Assembly: GCF_023716485.1 (NCBI RefSeq)
Contig: NZ_CP092418.1
Coordinates: 1 to 64,000, forward strand
From: Microbulbifer variabilis
GTDB taxonomy: Bacteria; Pseudomonadota; Gammaproteobacteria; Pseudomonadales; Cellvibrionaceae
Direction: 5' to 3'
DNA length: 64,000 bases
In this document: piece after piece, positions 1 to 9,947 of the stretch
How the letters are laid out: the number at the start of each line of letters is the position of its first letter
Numbering within the stretch: position 1 is the first letter of the stretch
The notes under the pieces: generated by a model
Database searches by the model: none
Seen by the model: only the letters and a program-made list of their open reading frames with translations
Told to the model about the DNA's origin: nothing
Translations under genes and position numbers: made by a program

Positions 1-98
1 AGGTATACTGCGCCGATCTTATTTGACGGCTAGGGCACTCCAGTCCTTTCATGCCGTTGTCTCCGTGGTCTTACCATTTTGGGGTTTTGGGGGGTTTC

Positions 99-1805
99 TT
101 GACTGAATCCGTTTGGAAGCAGTGCGCGAGCTGTTTGCAGGATGAGCTGCCATCTCAGCAGTTCAATACCTGGATCAGACCGCTGCGCGTCAATCCCGCG
201 TGTGCAGAAGGCGAGTTGCGACTGGTTGCACCAAATCGCTTTGTACTGGACTGGGTTGGCGGTAAATTCCTTCATCGTATCCGCGAGCTGGTCCACCAGT
301 TCTCTCCTGGACAGCCACTTCAAGTAGGGCTGGAGATCACTGCTCGTCGCCCCGCGCGTTTTCAGCGTAGTCGCGCAGCAATGGAAGCGGCACCTGTACC
401 GGCTCCCGTGCCCCCTACGGCTCCGGTTGCCAGTGCTATGCCGCCGCCGATAGCACCTACAACTTCCCCAGCACCTTCTGTTTCATCGGGTTTGGTGGAT
501 TTTTCCACAACACCTGGTGTGGTTTCTCCCTCTGTCTCTCAGGGGTTTATGAGCCATGCGGAGCCACAGGCTCCTGTTTCCAATCAGCCGCTGAATGGTG
601 GCGGCTTTGGTGGTGGCCCTGGTGTAAATCCTCATTCAATACTGGAAGAGGAGACCAACTCCAGACAGGTCAGCAAGGGGGAGCAGGCGGTATCCGATAT
701 TCGTCCTGCGGTAATGAACGACATGGTGCGTTCTATCCCGGAACAACCCGCGCGGCAGGTTGAGGTTGAGGGTGCCATTAAGCACGGCAGCTCCCTCAAT
801 CGAAACTTCACTTTTAAATCTTTTGTTGAAGGCAAGTCCAACCAATTGGGCTTGGCTGCTGCGCAGCAAATCTCCGACAACCCTGGTGGCGCCTATAACC
901 CGCTCTTTATTTATGGTGGTGTGGGCCTGGGTAAAACACACCTTATGCATGCGGTGGGCAATGCGTTGTTAGAGCGCAATCCCAATGCCAAAGTGGTCTA
1001 CCTGCACTCTGAACGTTTTGTCGCGGATATGGTGAAGGCTCTACAGCTCAACGCCATCAGCGATTTCAAGCGCTATTACCGCTCTGTGGATGCGCTGCTG
1101 ATTGACGATATTCAGTTCTTTGCTGGTAAGGAGCGCTCTCAGGAGGAGTTTTTCCATACCTTTAATGCGCTTCTCGAGGGTGGCCAACAGATTATCCTGA
1201 CCTGCGACCGCTATCCCAAGGAGATCGACGGCCTTGAAGAACGTCTCAAGTCCCGCTTTGGTTGGGGCCTGACTGTGGCTGTGGAACCGCCTGAACTGGA
1301 GACGCGGGTAGCCATATTAATGAAGAAAGCGGAGCAGTTCGGTGTAGAGTTACCCCACGATTCCGCTTTCTTTATCGCGCAGCGTATCCGCTCCAATGTA
1401 CGCGAGCTAGAAGGCGCCCTGCGCCGTGTGATAGCCAACTCCCAATTTACCGGCCGTGCCATTGACGATGTATTGGTGCGCGAGGCCCTCAAGGATCTAC
1501 TCGCCTTGCAGGATCGTTTGGTGAGTGTGGACAATATTCAACGCGTGGTGGCCGAGTACTACAAGATCAAGGTGGCCGACCTGTTGTCCAAGCGCCGCAG
1601 CCGCTCTGTCGCGCGTCCGCGTCAGGTGGCTATGTCTCTGGCTAAAGAGTTGACCAACCACAGTTTGCCAGAGATTGGCGATGCCTTTGGCGGGCGTGAC
1701 CACACTACGGTCTTGCATGCCTGCCGCAAAATTCGCGAATTGCAGGAGTCTGATGCGGATATCCGCGAGGACGTAAAGTTACTGACACGGTCGTTGACCA
1801 CTTAA
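99..1805 (+). CDS. dnaA: Chromosomal replication initiator protein DnaA
   Basis: DnaA binds DnaA boxes at oriC, opens the origin and loads the replicative helicase. The N-terminal domain I (starting TESVWKQC, with [10 protein letters not shown]) is followed by a long Pro/Ala/Gly/Val-rich linker (about residues 100-200), then the AAA+ ATPase with Walker A GGVGLGKT at 273-280 and Walker B around D336-D337, and a C-terminal helix-turn-helix with the DnaA signature [11 protein letters not shown] at about 531. The TTG at 99 is preferred because domain I of DnaA normally begins right there and a G-rich stretch precedes it. An in-frame ATG at 51 would add 16 residues ([10 protein letters not shown]...) that do not look like DnaA. 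dnaN follows 32 bases downstream. The identification is certain; the start is not. Confidence 0.97.
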   Translation: MTESVWKQCASCLQDELPSQQFNTWIRPLRVNPACAEGELRLVAPNRFVLDWVGGKFLHRIRELVHQFSPGQPLQVGLEITARRPARFQRSRAAMEAAPVPAPVPPTAPVASAMPPPIAPTTSPAPSVSSGLVDFSTTPGVVSPSVSQGFMSHAEPQAPVSNQPLNGGGFGGGPGVNPHSILEEETNSRQVSKGEQAVSDIRPAVMNDMVRSIPEQPARQVEVEGAIKHGSSLNRNFTFKSFVEGKSNQLGLAAAQQISDNPGGAYNPLFIYGGVGLGKTHLMHAVGNALLERNPNAKVVYLHSERFVADMVKALQLNAISDFKRYYRSVDALLIDDIQFFAGKERSQEEFFHTFNALLEGGQQIILTCDRYPKEIDGLEERLKSRFGWGLTVAVEPPELETRVAILMKKAEQFGVELPHDSAFFIAQRIRSNVRELEGALRRVIANSQFTGRAIDDVLVREALKDLLALQDRLVSVDNIQRVVAEYYKIKVADLLSKRRSRSVARPRQVAMSLAKELTNHSLPEIGDAFGGRDHTTVLHACRKIRELQESDADIREDVKLLTRSLTT

Positions 1806-1837
1806 TCGAATAACTGACAAACAAGGCGAAACTACCG

Positions 1838-2944
1838 ATGAAATTCAATGTGAGCCGGGACGCCCTGCTGAAGCCCCTACAACTGGTAGCCGGTGTCGTT
1901 GAGAAACGCCAGACCCTGCCGGTCCTGGCCAATGTATTGATGCAATTACAAGGTCAGGAGTTGTCCCTGACTGGTACTGATCTCGAAGTGGAAATTGTCG
2001 GCCGCTTGCCGGTGGATGGCGTGGAAATGGAAGGTGAAGTAACTGTTCCAGCACGCAAGCTGCTGGATATCTGTCGCTCATTACCGGATGGCGCTGAATT
2101 AAAATTTGAGCGCGATGGCGAGCGCCTGGTATTGCGCAGTGGCCGCAGCCGTTTTCAGTTATCCACTTTACCCGCAGCGGACTTCCCCAATCAGGAGGAA
2201 GCCAGTGCCCAGACTCGATTCGATATTTCTCAGCGCGAGATTCGCCGTCTGATTGAGGCAACCAGCTTTGCCATGGCCCAGCAGGACGTGCGCTATTACC
2301 TGAATGGCCTGCTGCTGGAGTGTCGCCCACAGCAGCTGCGCGCAGTCGCCACTGACGGTCACCGCCTGGCACTGTGCGACCGCGATGCTCCGGGCTTGAA
2401 TGTATCGGCACCCATTCAGGCGATTGTACCGCGCAAGGGCGTGTTGGAATTGGGGCGTTTGCTGGAAGATAGCGACGTGCAGGCGCAGGTAGTATTGGGC
2501 AACAACCACATCCGTGTGATGAGTGGCCAGTTCACCTTTACCTCTAAGCTGGTGGATGGCAAGTTCCCGGATTATGAGCGCGTTCTGCCACGTGGTGCCG
2601 GCAACGTGGTCTATGCCGACCGTCAGGGCCTGCGTCAGGCTTTCTCCCGAGCAGCGATTCTTTCCAATGAAAAATATCGTGGGGTACGTTTGCAGGTCTC
2701 CGAGGGTTTGCTGCAGATTGTGGCCAATAACCCCGAGCAGGAGGAGGCCGAAGAGCAAATGATGGTGGATTACGTGGGGGAGCCCATGGAAATAGGCTTT
2801 AACGTTTCCTATTTGCTCGATGTTACTGGTGCTATTCACAGCGACCAGATTCGCATTAGTCTGGCGGATGCCAACAGCAGTGCTTTACTGCAGCAACCTG
2901 AGGACGGAGATGCCCTCTACGTGATTATGCCGATGCGTCTGTAA
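1838..2944 (+). CDS. dnaN: DNA polymerase III sliding clamp, beta subunit
   Basis: This is the ring-shaped processivity clamp that tethers DNA polymerase III and other replication and repair proteins to DNA. The 368 residues match the usual family length. It opens MKFNVSRDALLKPLQLV, has the characteristic VVEKRQTLPVLANVL segment, an internal ATDGHRLAL motif, and ends in the clamp C-terminus VIMPMRL, which closes the hydrophobic partner-binding pocket. It lies directly behind dnaA in the classic dnaA-dnaN-recF-gyrB order. A strong hairpin follows the stop, so at least part of the transcription probably ends before recF. Confidence 0.98.
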   Translation: MKFNVSRDALLKPLQLVAGVVEKRQTLPVLANVLMQLQGQELSLTGTDLEVEIVGRLPVDGVEMEGEVTVPARKLLDICRSLPDGAELKFERDGERLVLRSGRSRFQLSTLPAADFPNQEEASAQTRFDISQREIRRLIEATSFAMAQQDVRYYLNGLLLECRPQQLRAVATDGHRLALCDRDAPGLNVSAPIQAIVPRKGVLELGRLLEDSDVQAQVVLGNNHIRVMSGQFTFTSKLVDGKFPDYERVLPRGAGNVVYADRQGLRQAFSRAAILSNEKYRGVRLQVSEGLLQIVANNPEQEEAEEQMMVDYVGEPMEIGFNVSYLLDVTGAIHSDQIRISLADANSSALLQQPEDGDALYVIMPMRL

Positions 2945-2980
2945 GCCCTGGTTAGTAAGCATTTGGCTCACAATCGAGAA

Positions 2981-3022
2981 GGGACCGCACTGTATTATCA
3001 ACAGGCGGTCCCTTTATTTTTT
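2981..3022 (+). terminator. Intrinsic terminator between dnaN and recF
   Basis: A perfect 8-bp stem (GGGACCGC at 2981-2988 with GCGGTCCC at 3005-3012) is extended inward by CTGT/ACAG past one bulged A. It closes a 7-base loop and is followed by a T-rich tract (TTTATTTTTT). This is a textbook Rho-independent terminator on the + strand, 36 bases after the dnaN stop and about 50 bases before the recF start. Confidence 0.8.
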
Positions 3023-3069
3023 CTGAATATTGCCGCTGAAATTTTCCCAGCCAGCGGGGCGAGGGGTCT

Positions 3070-4173
3070 ATGGCGCTGACCCGCCTTCTGATTTCTAATT
3101 TTCGAAATATCTCTCACGCCGATCTGCTTTTGGACACTGGGGTTAACCTGTTCTGTGGCGTCAATGGCAGTGGCAAGACTTCCATTCTTGAAGCTGTTCA
3201 TATGTTGGCTACAGGCCGCTCTTTTCGGTCTCGCCAGCACAAATCGGTTATCCGCCATGATCATTCAGGGCTCACGGTTTTTACCCAGCTGGATACGGGC
3301 TTCAATCTTGGGGTCGAGCGCCTAGCTGATGGCGGTGGCCGTGTGCGTATCAACCAGGCGGCGGCTGAGTCCAGTTCACAGCTTGCTAACTGTCTCCCCT
3401 TACAACTGATTAACAGCGATAGTTTCTCCGCCCTGGATGGCGGCCCTGGAGTGCGCAGGCGACTTCTGGATTGGACAGTGTTCCACGTGGAACATCTCTT
3501 TGCTCAGGAATGGAAAAACTATCAAATCGCACTGAAGCAGCGAAATGCCTTGTTGCGACGTGGTAAAATCGATCCGGACGCGATCGGGATTTGGGAGCAT
3601 CAGTTGTCCCAAAGTGGCGAACAGGTGGATACCCTGCGTCGCAGTCAATTCGAGCAATTGCGTGCGGCCGTAACAACGCTACTGGAAGAGTTACCTCCCA
3701 GCCTGCTAAATCGGGTGGATATGAGTTATCGACGCGGTTGGCGAAAAGAGGTTGAACTGGCCGAGGCGCTTAGAGAGTCTCGGGATAGTGATCTCAGTCA
3801 GGGACATACCCGCACTGGGCCTCACAGAGCAGATCTCCGTTTTACCGTTGCAGGTGAGCCTGCACACAATGTTTTATCCCGTGGCCAGCAGAAAATGCTG
3901 GTATGCGCCGTACGCACGGCTATGGCGCAGTTGGTTTGTCGTCACCGAGAGAAACCGGTATTTCTTGTGGACGACCTTCCAGCAGAGCTGGATGATCACA
4001 ATCAGCATGTTTTTGCCCAGTGGGTTGGTCGTTGTGCCAGCCAGGTACTGGTAACCGGAATAGATGAGGGCACTACAAGCCGCCCCTGGCGACAATTGGA
4101 AGCCCCTTGGAATTGCCCAAAAGTGTTCCACGTGGAACATGGGAATATCAGCGCCGATGCATCGGCTGCATAA
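3070..4173 (+). CDS. recF: DNA replication/repair protein RecF
   Basis: RecF is an SMC/ABC-type ATPase that helps RecO-RecR load RecA at single-strand gaps and stalled forks. The 367 residues are normal for the family. Visible motifs are the N-terminal LLISNFRNI, Walker A GVNGSGKT at 30-37, an ABC signature near LSRGQQKML (about 270), and Walker B VFLVDDLPAELD (about 297-308). The coding sequence contains two copies of the same 16-bp ParB-site palindrome, each read as VFHVEH in the protein. The second lies close to the C-terminus, in a stretch that is probably free to vary. gyrB starts 21 bases after the stop. Confidence 0.96.
   Translation: MALTRLLISNFRNISHADLLLDTGVNLFCGVNGSGKTSILEAVHMLATGRSFRSRQHKSVIRHDHSGLTVFTQLDTGFNLGVERLADGGGRVRINQAAAESSSQLANCLPLQLINSDSFSALDGGPGVRRRLLDWTVFHVEHLFAQEWKNYQIALKQRNALLRRGKIDPDAIGIWEHQLSQSGEQVDTLRRSQFEQLRAAVTTLLEELPPSLLNRVDMSYRRGWRKEVELAEALRESRDSDLSQGHTRTGPHRADLRFTVAGEPAHNVLSRGQQKMLVCAVRTAMAQLVCRHREKPVFLVDDLPAELDDHNQHVFAQWVGRCASQVLVTGIDEGTTSRPWRQLEAPWNCPKVFHVEHGNISADASAA
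3479..3494. other. parS centromere site 1 (ParB binding)
   Basis: TGTTCCACGTGGAACA is a perfect 16-bp palindrome. It matches the chromosomal parS consensus bound by ParB/Spo0J in Pseudomonas and Bacillus, where sites cluster near oriC and nucleate ParB spreading for origin segregation and SMC loading. It lies inside recF and is identical to the copy at 4124. Confidence 0.88.
4124..4139. other. parS centromere site 2 (ParB binding)
   Basis: This is a second perfect copy of the palindrome TGTTCCACGTGGAACA, 645 bases from the first and in the same reading frame of recF, 34 bases before the end of the gene. Two identical 16-bp palindromes beside dnaA are very unlikely by chance and fit an origin-proximal parS cluster. 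Confidence 0.88.
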
Positions 4174-4194
4174 TAAGTTGAATGGAGCGAATAA

Positions 4195-6615
<2,421 letters not shown>

Positions 6616-6654
6616 GTCTTCCAGACGCTCTTACGCTTAAAAATAGATGGATTG

Positions 6655-6681
6655 CCTGGGGCGGTTTTATACCGCTCCAGG
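6655..6681. terminator. Hairpin between convergent gyrB and LysR genes
   Basis: The arms CCTGGGGCGG (6655-6664) and CCGCTCCAGG (6672-6681) pair over 10 bp with one G-U pair around a 7-base loop. It lies between the gyrB stop and the stop of the oppositely read LysR gene. On the minus strand a TTTTT run follows about 15 bases later; on the plus strand there is no U-run. It is a plausible shared terminator but not a canonical one. Confidence 0.5.
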
Positions 6682-6697
6682 TAAGTATTGATCGAAA

Positions 6698-7597
6698 TCA
6701 CCCCGCCAGCTTGCCTTCCAGCTTATCCTCAAGGCGCCTGAATAGACTCACAATAAACTCTCGAAAGACTTTAAAGCGCAGTACATTGCGGTGTTCCGGT
6801 GTAGAGACCAGCCACAGATCGTGCAGGCTGGAAGGCTCCGCGCCGGGTAAGCGAATTACTCCATTAATCCCATCGGCGAGAAAGCAGGGAAGCCTGGCTA
6901 AGCCCAGTCCACTTCTGACGGCTTCTAGCTGTATCAGGCCATGGCTGATCTGATGTTGATAGGGCAAATCTGGATAAGGGGTGTTTTGAGCCCAGTTCAC
7001 CTTGCCATCCTCACTACTCCAGCCGAGCCAGCGGCCGTGCTCTGGTAGAGATTCTGCAATATAGGCTGGCGAGCCGTAACAGCAACTAGGTAGGTTGGTA
7101 AGCTTACGGGCAATAAACCTTTCGGGTATCTCAGCACCTTTGGGCAGGATTCTCAAAGCCACATCCGCCTCGTGCTTCTCAAGGCTGAGCACCTGGCTGG
7201 TCACTAGGAGCTGAACGTTTATCTGCGGGTAGGCGTTAGTGAACTCATTAAGGTGCGGAATCACAAGATGGGCAGCCACGACATCAGGCATGGTAACGCG
7301 TATTTCCCCAGAGAGCCGATGGCTACCACCCTGCAAGTGTTTCTGTGCCGCGTCGAGGTACTGCTCTGCGGATTTGGCATAACCGAGCATGGCTTCTCCA
7401 TCTTCGGTTAGTTGATAACCTTTGGAGTTACGGTAAAACAGTCTGGCTTGAAGCCTCTCTTCAAGAGCGTCAATACGGCGGGATACAGTGGAGTGGCTTA
7501 CTCCAAGGTCTTCGGCAACGCTGCGGGCACTATGACTCCTGGCAACCGCAATAAAGAATTGAATATCAGTCCATTCAATGGATCCTTTATGCAACAC
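6698..7597 (-). CDS. LysR-family transcriptional regulator
   Basis: This is a 299-residue LysR-type regulator with an N-terminal winged helix-turn-helix (IQFFIAVARSHSARSVAEDLGVSHSTVSRRIDALEERL, about residues 12-45; typical 'SxSTVSRRI' recognition helix) and a C-terminal effector-binding domain. The start is a GTG at 7595-7597 with AGGA about six bases upstream; no early in-frame ATG exists. It is divergent from the SRPBCC-domain gene starting at 7691, the usual arrangement for a LysR regulator controlling its neighbour. The effector is unknown. It belongs to the group often annotated as DNA-binding regulators of small metabolic or detoxification genes. Confidence 0.9.
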   Translation of the reverse strand: MLHKGSIEWTDIQFFIAVARSHSARSVAEDLGVSHSTVSRRIDALEERLQARLFYRNSKGYQLTEDGEAMLGYAKSAEQYLDAAQKHLQGGSHRLSGEIRVTMPDVVAAHLVIPHLNEFTNAYPQINVQLLVTSQVLSLEKHEADVALRILPKGAEIPERFIARKLTNLPSCCYGSPAYIAESLPEHGRWLGWSSEDGKVNWAQNTPYPDLPYQHQISHGLIQLEAVRSGLGLARLPCFLADGINGVIRLPGAEPSSLHDLWLVSTPEHRNVLRFKVFREFIVSLFRRLEDKLEGKLAG

Positions 7598-7690
7598 AGT
7601 GTCCTATTTTGTTATATTCCGTTGCAAATAGTGTCCAGCTAATCTGTCTCTCGTCAATATTTATTGCACCGAACATCCTGGGAGAATCCA
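7598..7690. promoter_or_regulatory. Divergent LysR/SRPBCC control region with direct repeat
   Basis: This 93-base gap between the two divergent genes should hold both promoters and the LysR site. The 7-mer AGTGTCC occurs at 7599-7605 and again at 7630-7636, 31 bases apart (about three helical turns, same face). The first copy overlaps the ribosome binding site of the regulator, which would suit autorepression. A partial inverted repeat TATTT/AAATA lies between them. The functional assignment is inference. Confidence 0.35.
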
Positions 7691-8197
7691 ATGAAAATCG
7701 TTCAAGTTAAGAGAGAAGTTGCCATAGACCGCCCGATTGAGGAGGTCTGGAAAGTGCTTGCTGTGGATTTTGATACCGCTTACCAATGGATGACGCTGAT
7801 ACCGCATTCCTTTGCCAAAGAGGGTACACCGGTTGGCAATGCCAGTGTAAAAGGGCGTGTCTGTGTACTGACAAATAAAGGCCCCAATGGTCTTGTCGCC
7901 GATGAAACCATCACAAGATTTGATGATAAAAAGCATGAGCTGGATGTGTCTGTAGAAACCAAGAACACACCGCCAGGATTTCCGGTGAAGAAAAGTTTAT
8001 CGCAGTTTAAATTAGAGGCTTTATCCGAAAATGGGACAAGGGTGAGCTTCACTGCGAACATGGAGCTGGGTGCCATTGGTGGCGTACTGAGCCCGGTAGT
8101 GAAAAAAATGACGGGCACACAGTTTGGTAAAATGTTGGAGGACCTAAAAAATCATTTGGAAAAAGGCCGGCATCTTACCGGTGAGGCCGCTGCTTAG
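7691..8197 (+). CDS. SRPBCC (START-like) family protein, polyketide cyclase/dehydrase type
   Basis: This is a small soluble protein of 168 residues. Its opening (MKIVQVKREVAIDRPIEEVWKVLA) is the standard first strand and helix of the helix-grip SRPBCC fold, a cavity protein that binds hydrophobic ligands. The pattern continues with an alternating beta-strand region (SVKGRVCVLTNKG, VSFTANMEL) and ends in a long amphipathic helix (GKMLEDLKNHLEKGRH), also typical. The ATG at 7691 has a GGGAG about ten bases upstream and starts exactly at the fold boundary; an upstream TTG at 7664 is rejected. It is probably controlled by the divergent LysR gene. The ligand is not predictable. Confidence 0.85.
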   Translation: MKIVQVKREVAIDRPIEEVWKVLAVDFDTAYQWMTLIPHSFAKEGTPVGNASVKGRVCVLTNKGPNGLVADETITRFDDKKHELDVSVETKNTPPGFPVKKSLSQFKLEALSENGTRVSFTANMELGAIGGVLSPVVKKMTGTQFGKMLEDLKNHLEKGRHLTGEAAA

Positions 8198-8229
8198 TTG
8201 GCTGAATATTAAGAATATAGTTTTATAAG

Positions 8230-8262
8230 CCCTTCTGTTTCTGCTATCAGCAAGCAGAAGGG
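8230..8262. repeat. Hairpin downstream of the SRPBCC gene
   Basis: CCCTTCTG (8230-8237) pairs perfectly with CAGAAGGG (8255-8262), with a small inner stem GCT/AGC. It lies 32 bases after the SRPBCC stop. No U-run follows on either strand, so it is at best a weak or Rho-assisted terminator. The remaining AT-rich sequence to 8410 shows nothing else recognisable. Confidence 0.4.
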
Positions 8263-8410
8263 AATGGGAAAAAAGCAAAGATAAAAAAATATTTTTTGCA
8301 GAGAAATCTGACAAAAGCCAAAATTATGAATTAATCGCTATGCATAAATAAGAACTATTTGATCGCGGAAGATTGGGTATTTTGGAAGAAAAACTAAGGG
8401 AAAAAGAAAG

Positions 8411-8445
8411 TTTTTAAAAAAAGGCGGAGAAAAAATTCCCCCGCC
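8411..8445 (-). terminator. Intrinsic terminator of the PAPS-reductase-like gene
   Basis: Read on the minus strand, GGCGG (8445-8441) and CCGCC (8427-8423) form a short GC stem, followed by seven T's and then an AT-rich tail. It sits just after the stop at 8457 of the leftward gene. Confidence 0.6.
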
Positions 8446-8456
8446 GATCTATGAAT

Positions 8457-9137
8457 TTATTTCTCCAGTAATAACCCGCACTCGCGATGTTCTTCACCCT
8501 TGGTCGGATCGAAATACACATCATTGTCCGGCAGTTCGTTTTCGTAAACGTACTCTTCTACATCAATCTCTTTCAAATGAAACATTGGCGCTACGCGAAT
8601 GGTGCCGTGATTCCCCTGGGTAAAAACATCCAGGTTTTTACGGTGTGCATTCTGATCGTGACGAATGCCGTTTAACCACACATCCGGTTTCAATTCCTGC
8701 ATGGCGCGGTTAAACGGCTCGAGCTTGACCGTACGCGAAAAGAAGTCGTGCTCGGGAGTATCCAGGGCTGGAATACCACCGTATACAGCGTTGTAGTGGG
8801 CCGCGGACATCTTTGGAGAGTAGGTACGCAGATTGAGGCTCAGCTGTTTTACCACATTTTCAATATGGCGATAGGTCTCAGGAGTGTTGTAACCGTGATC
8901 CACCCAGATCACCGGAATATCCGGCTTGGCTCTGCTCACAAGATGCAGAAAGGCCACAGCAAGGGGGCGGAAATTGGTAAAGACTACCGGGTTCTGGGCC
9001 TTTTCCATGGTGAATTGCATGATTTCGCTGGGTTTAGCCTCAGCAAAAGTCTGATTCAATACTGCCAGGTTGGCATTGTGATGAAAGAAGCGGCCTCTCG
9101 AAGACTGCAGGGCATTACTGGAAGCGTTGTGTCCCAT
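8457..9137 (-). CDS. Phosphoadenosine phosphosulfate reductase family protein (divergent CysH-like)
   Basis: This 226-residue protein aligns by eye with CysH along most of its length. DIPVIWVDHGYNTPETYRHIE corresponds to the [21 protein letters not shown] strand-helix of E. coli CysH, FNRAMQELKPDVWLNGIRHDQ to the MNRALKEL...WFAGLRREQ region, and the C-terminal ECGLL (C220) to the catalytic ECGLH. Two features are unusual: the nucleotide-binding loop usually read S-S-F-G-I-Q is here TNFRPL (54-59), and the segment before the catalytic Cys is shortened. No other sulfate-assimilation gene is adjacent. It could be a true PAPS/APS reductase or a relative acting on another adenylylated substrate. 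Confidence 0.72.
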   Translation of the reverse strand: MGHNASSNALQSSRGRFFHHNANLAVLNQTFAEAKPSEIMQFTMEKAQNPVVFTNFRPLAVAFLHLVSRAKPDIPVIWVDHGYNTPETYRHIENVVKQLSLNLRTYSPKMSAAHYNAVYGGIPALDTPEHDFFSRTVKLEPFNRAMQELKPDVWLNGIRHDQNAHRKNLDVFTQGNHGTIRVAPMFHLKEIDVEEYVYENELPDNDVYFDPTKGEEHRECGLLLEK

Positions 9138-9274
9138 AAAAATCAGCGCATTGGAAAACTAGAATGGATGTCATGCTACCCGGATAGCTTGTCGCGTAGA
9201 AACAATAAAAAGGAGTGAATCAATAAGCTTCGGTTATAAGTAATGGGTTCAACCTCGGATATTAGGTTATGAAC

Positions 9275-9718
9275 TCAGGGGCGAAGACCTCCACAGGACA
9301 TAAAAATCTGATGCTGGCCATATTCGGCATTGTATCCGCGTTGTGTTTCTACAAACCCATGTTTTTGCAGGAAATAACGCGTGCGCAGGTTTTCACGAAA
9401 TACTTGAGCCTGGAGTTGTTTACATCCCCTGGCAACAGCCTGAAGTAAGGTGGCGCCAATACCACAGCCGGTGAACAGTGGGCTAACACAGAGGTGGGCG
9501 ATGTTATCCCTGTCCACCAGGGTAATAAAAGCCTCCGCAACGGCGCTGTGGCGGCCGGTAAAGACCAGGCATTGGTTGGATCGGCGGCAGTCTCTACGAA
9601 ATTCACTTCGGCGCTGCAACCAGAACTGACGGGGCAGCGAAGGGTGTGAATTTGTTACAGCGTGTAGCCAGAGCTGTTCCAGCCTATCCAACTCTTTGAG
9701 TTCTGCCATTCGTATCAT
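9275..9718 (-). CDS. GNAT-family N-acetyltransferase
   Basis: This is a single GNAT domain protein of about 147 residues. The acetyl-CoA-binding motif A is visible as IAHLCVSPLFTGCGIGATLLQAV (V-x-x-x-x-x-G-x-G-x-G/A), and motif B as the C-terminal ARYFLQKHGF-like turn (TRYFLQKHGFVE), where residue order matches the small YjaB/YiaC-type acetyltransferases. I chose the ATG at 9718 (MIRMAEL), which has a GGGA about seven bases upstream; ATG 9724 and TTG 9730 are alternatives. The substrate is unknown. It stands alone between a PAPS-reductase-like gene and the FecA-like receptor promoter region. Confidence 0.85.
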   Translation of the reverse strand: MIRMAELKELDRLEQLWLHAVTNSHPSLPRQFWLQRRSEFRRDCRRSNQCLVFTGRHSAVAEAFITLVDRDNIAHLCVSPLFTGCGIGATLLQAVARGCKQLQAQVFRENLRTRYFLQKHGFVETQRGYNAEYGQHQIFMSCGGLRP

Positions 9719-9885
9719 GGGCATTCCCAAAGTGGATACATGGGCCCAATGCTAGTCAGCTCAAAGAGTAGATCCTAGGAAACATCCAGTTATTAGGATA
9801 GAAACTAAAAACAAAGAGGTTTTTTCCTCGTAAAGGCGCCAAAAAACAAAAAAATGTTCTGTCATATCCCACCCTTCTAAGTGGT

Positions 9886-9907
9886 AAAATACAATCATTC
9901 TTATTAA
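9886..9907. promoter_or_regulatory. Possible Fur box upstream of the FecA-like receptor
   Basis: The AT-rich stretch around AATACAATCATTCTTATTAAC lies about 40 bases before the receptor start and shares the ATCATT half-site and spacing of the Fur 7-1-7 consensus, but it is a weak match. A regulatory role is expected because such receptors are usually iron-repressed. Treat as a guess. Confidence 0.25.
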
Positions 9908-9947
9908 CAAAAACAATTACAAATCACTTAGATTCATTGGAGGGTTC

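Noticed and set aside
2168..2839. Leftward 223-codon frame opposite dnaN
   Set aside because: Shadow of dnaN; no domain and no plausible start site.
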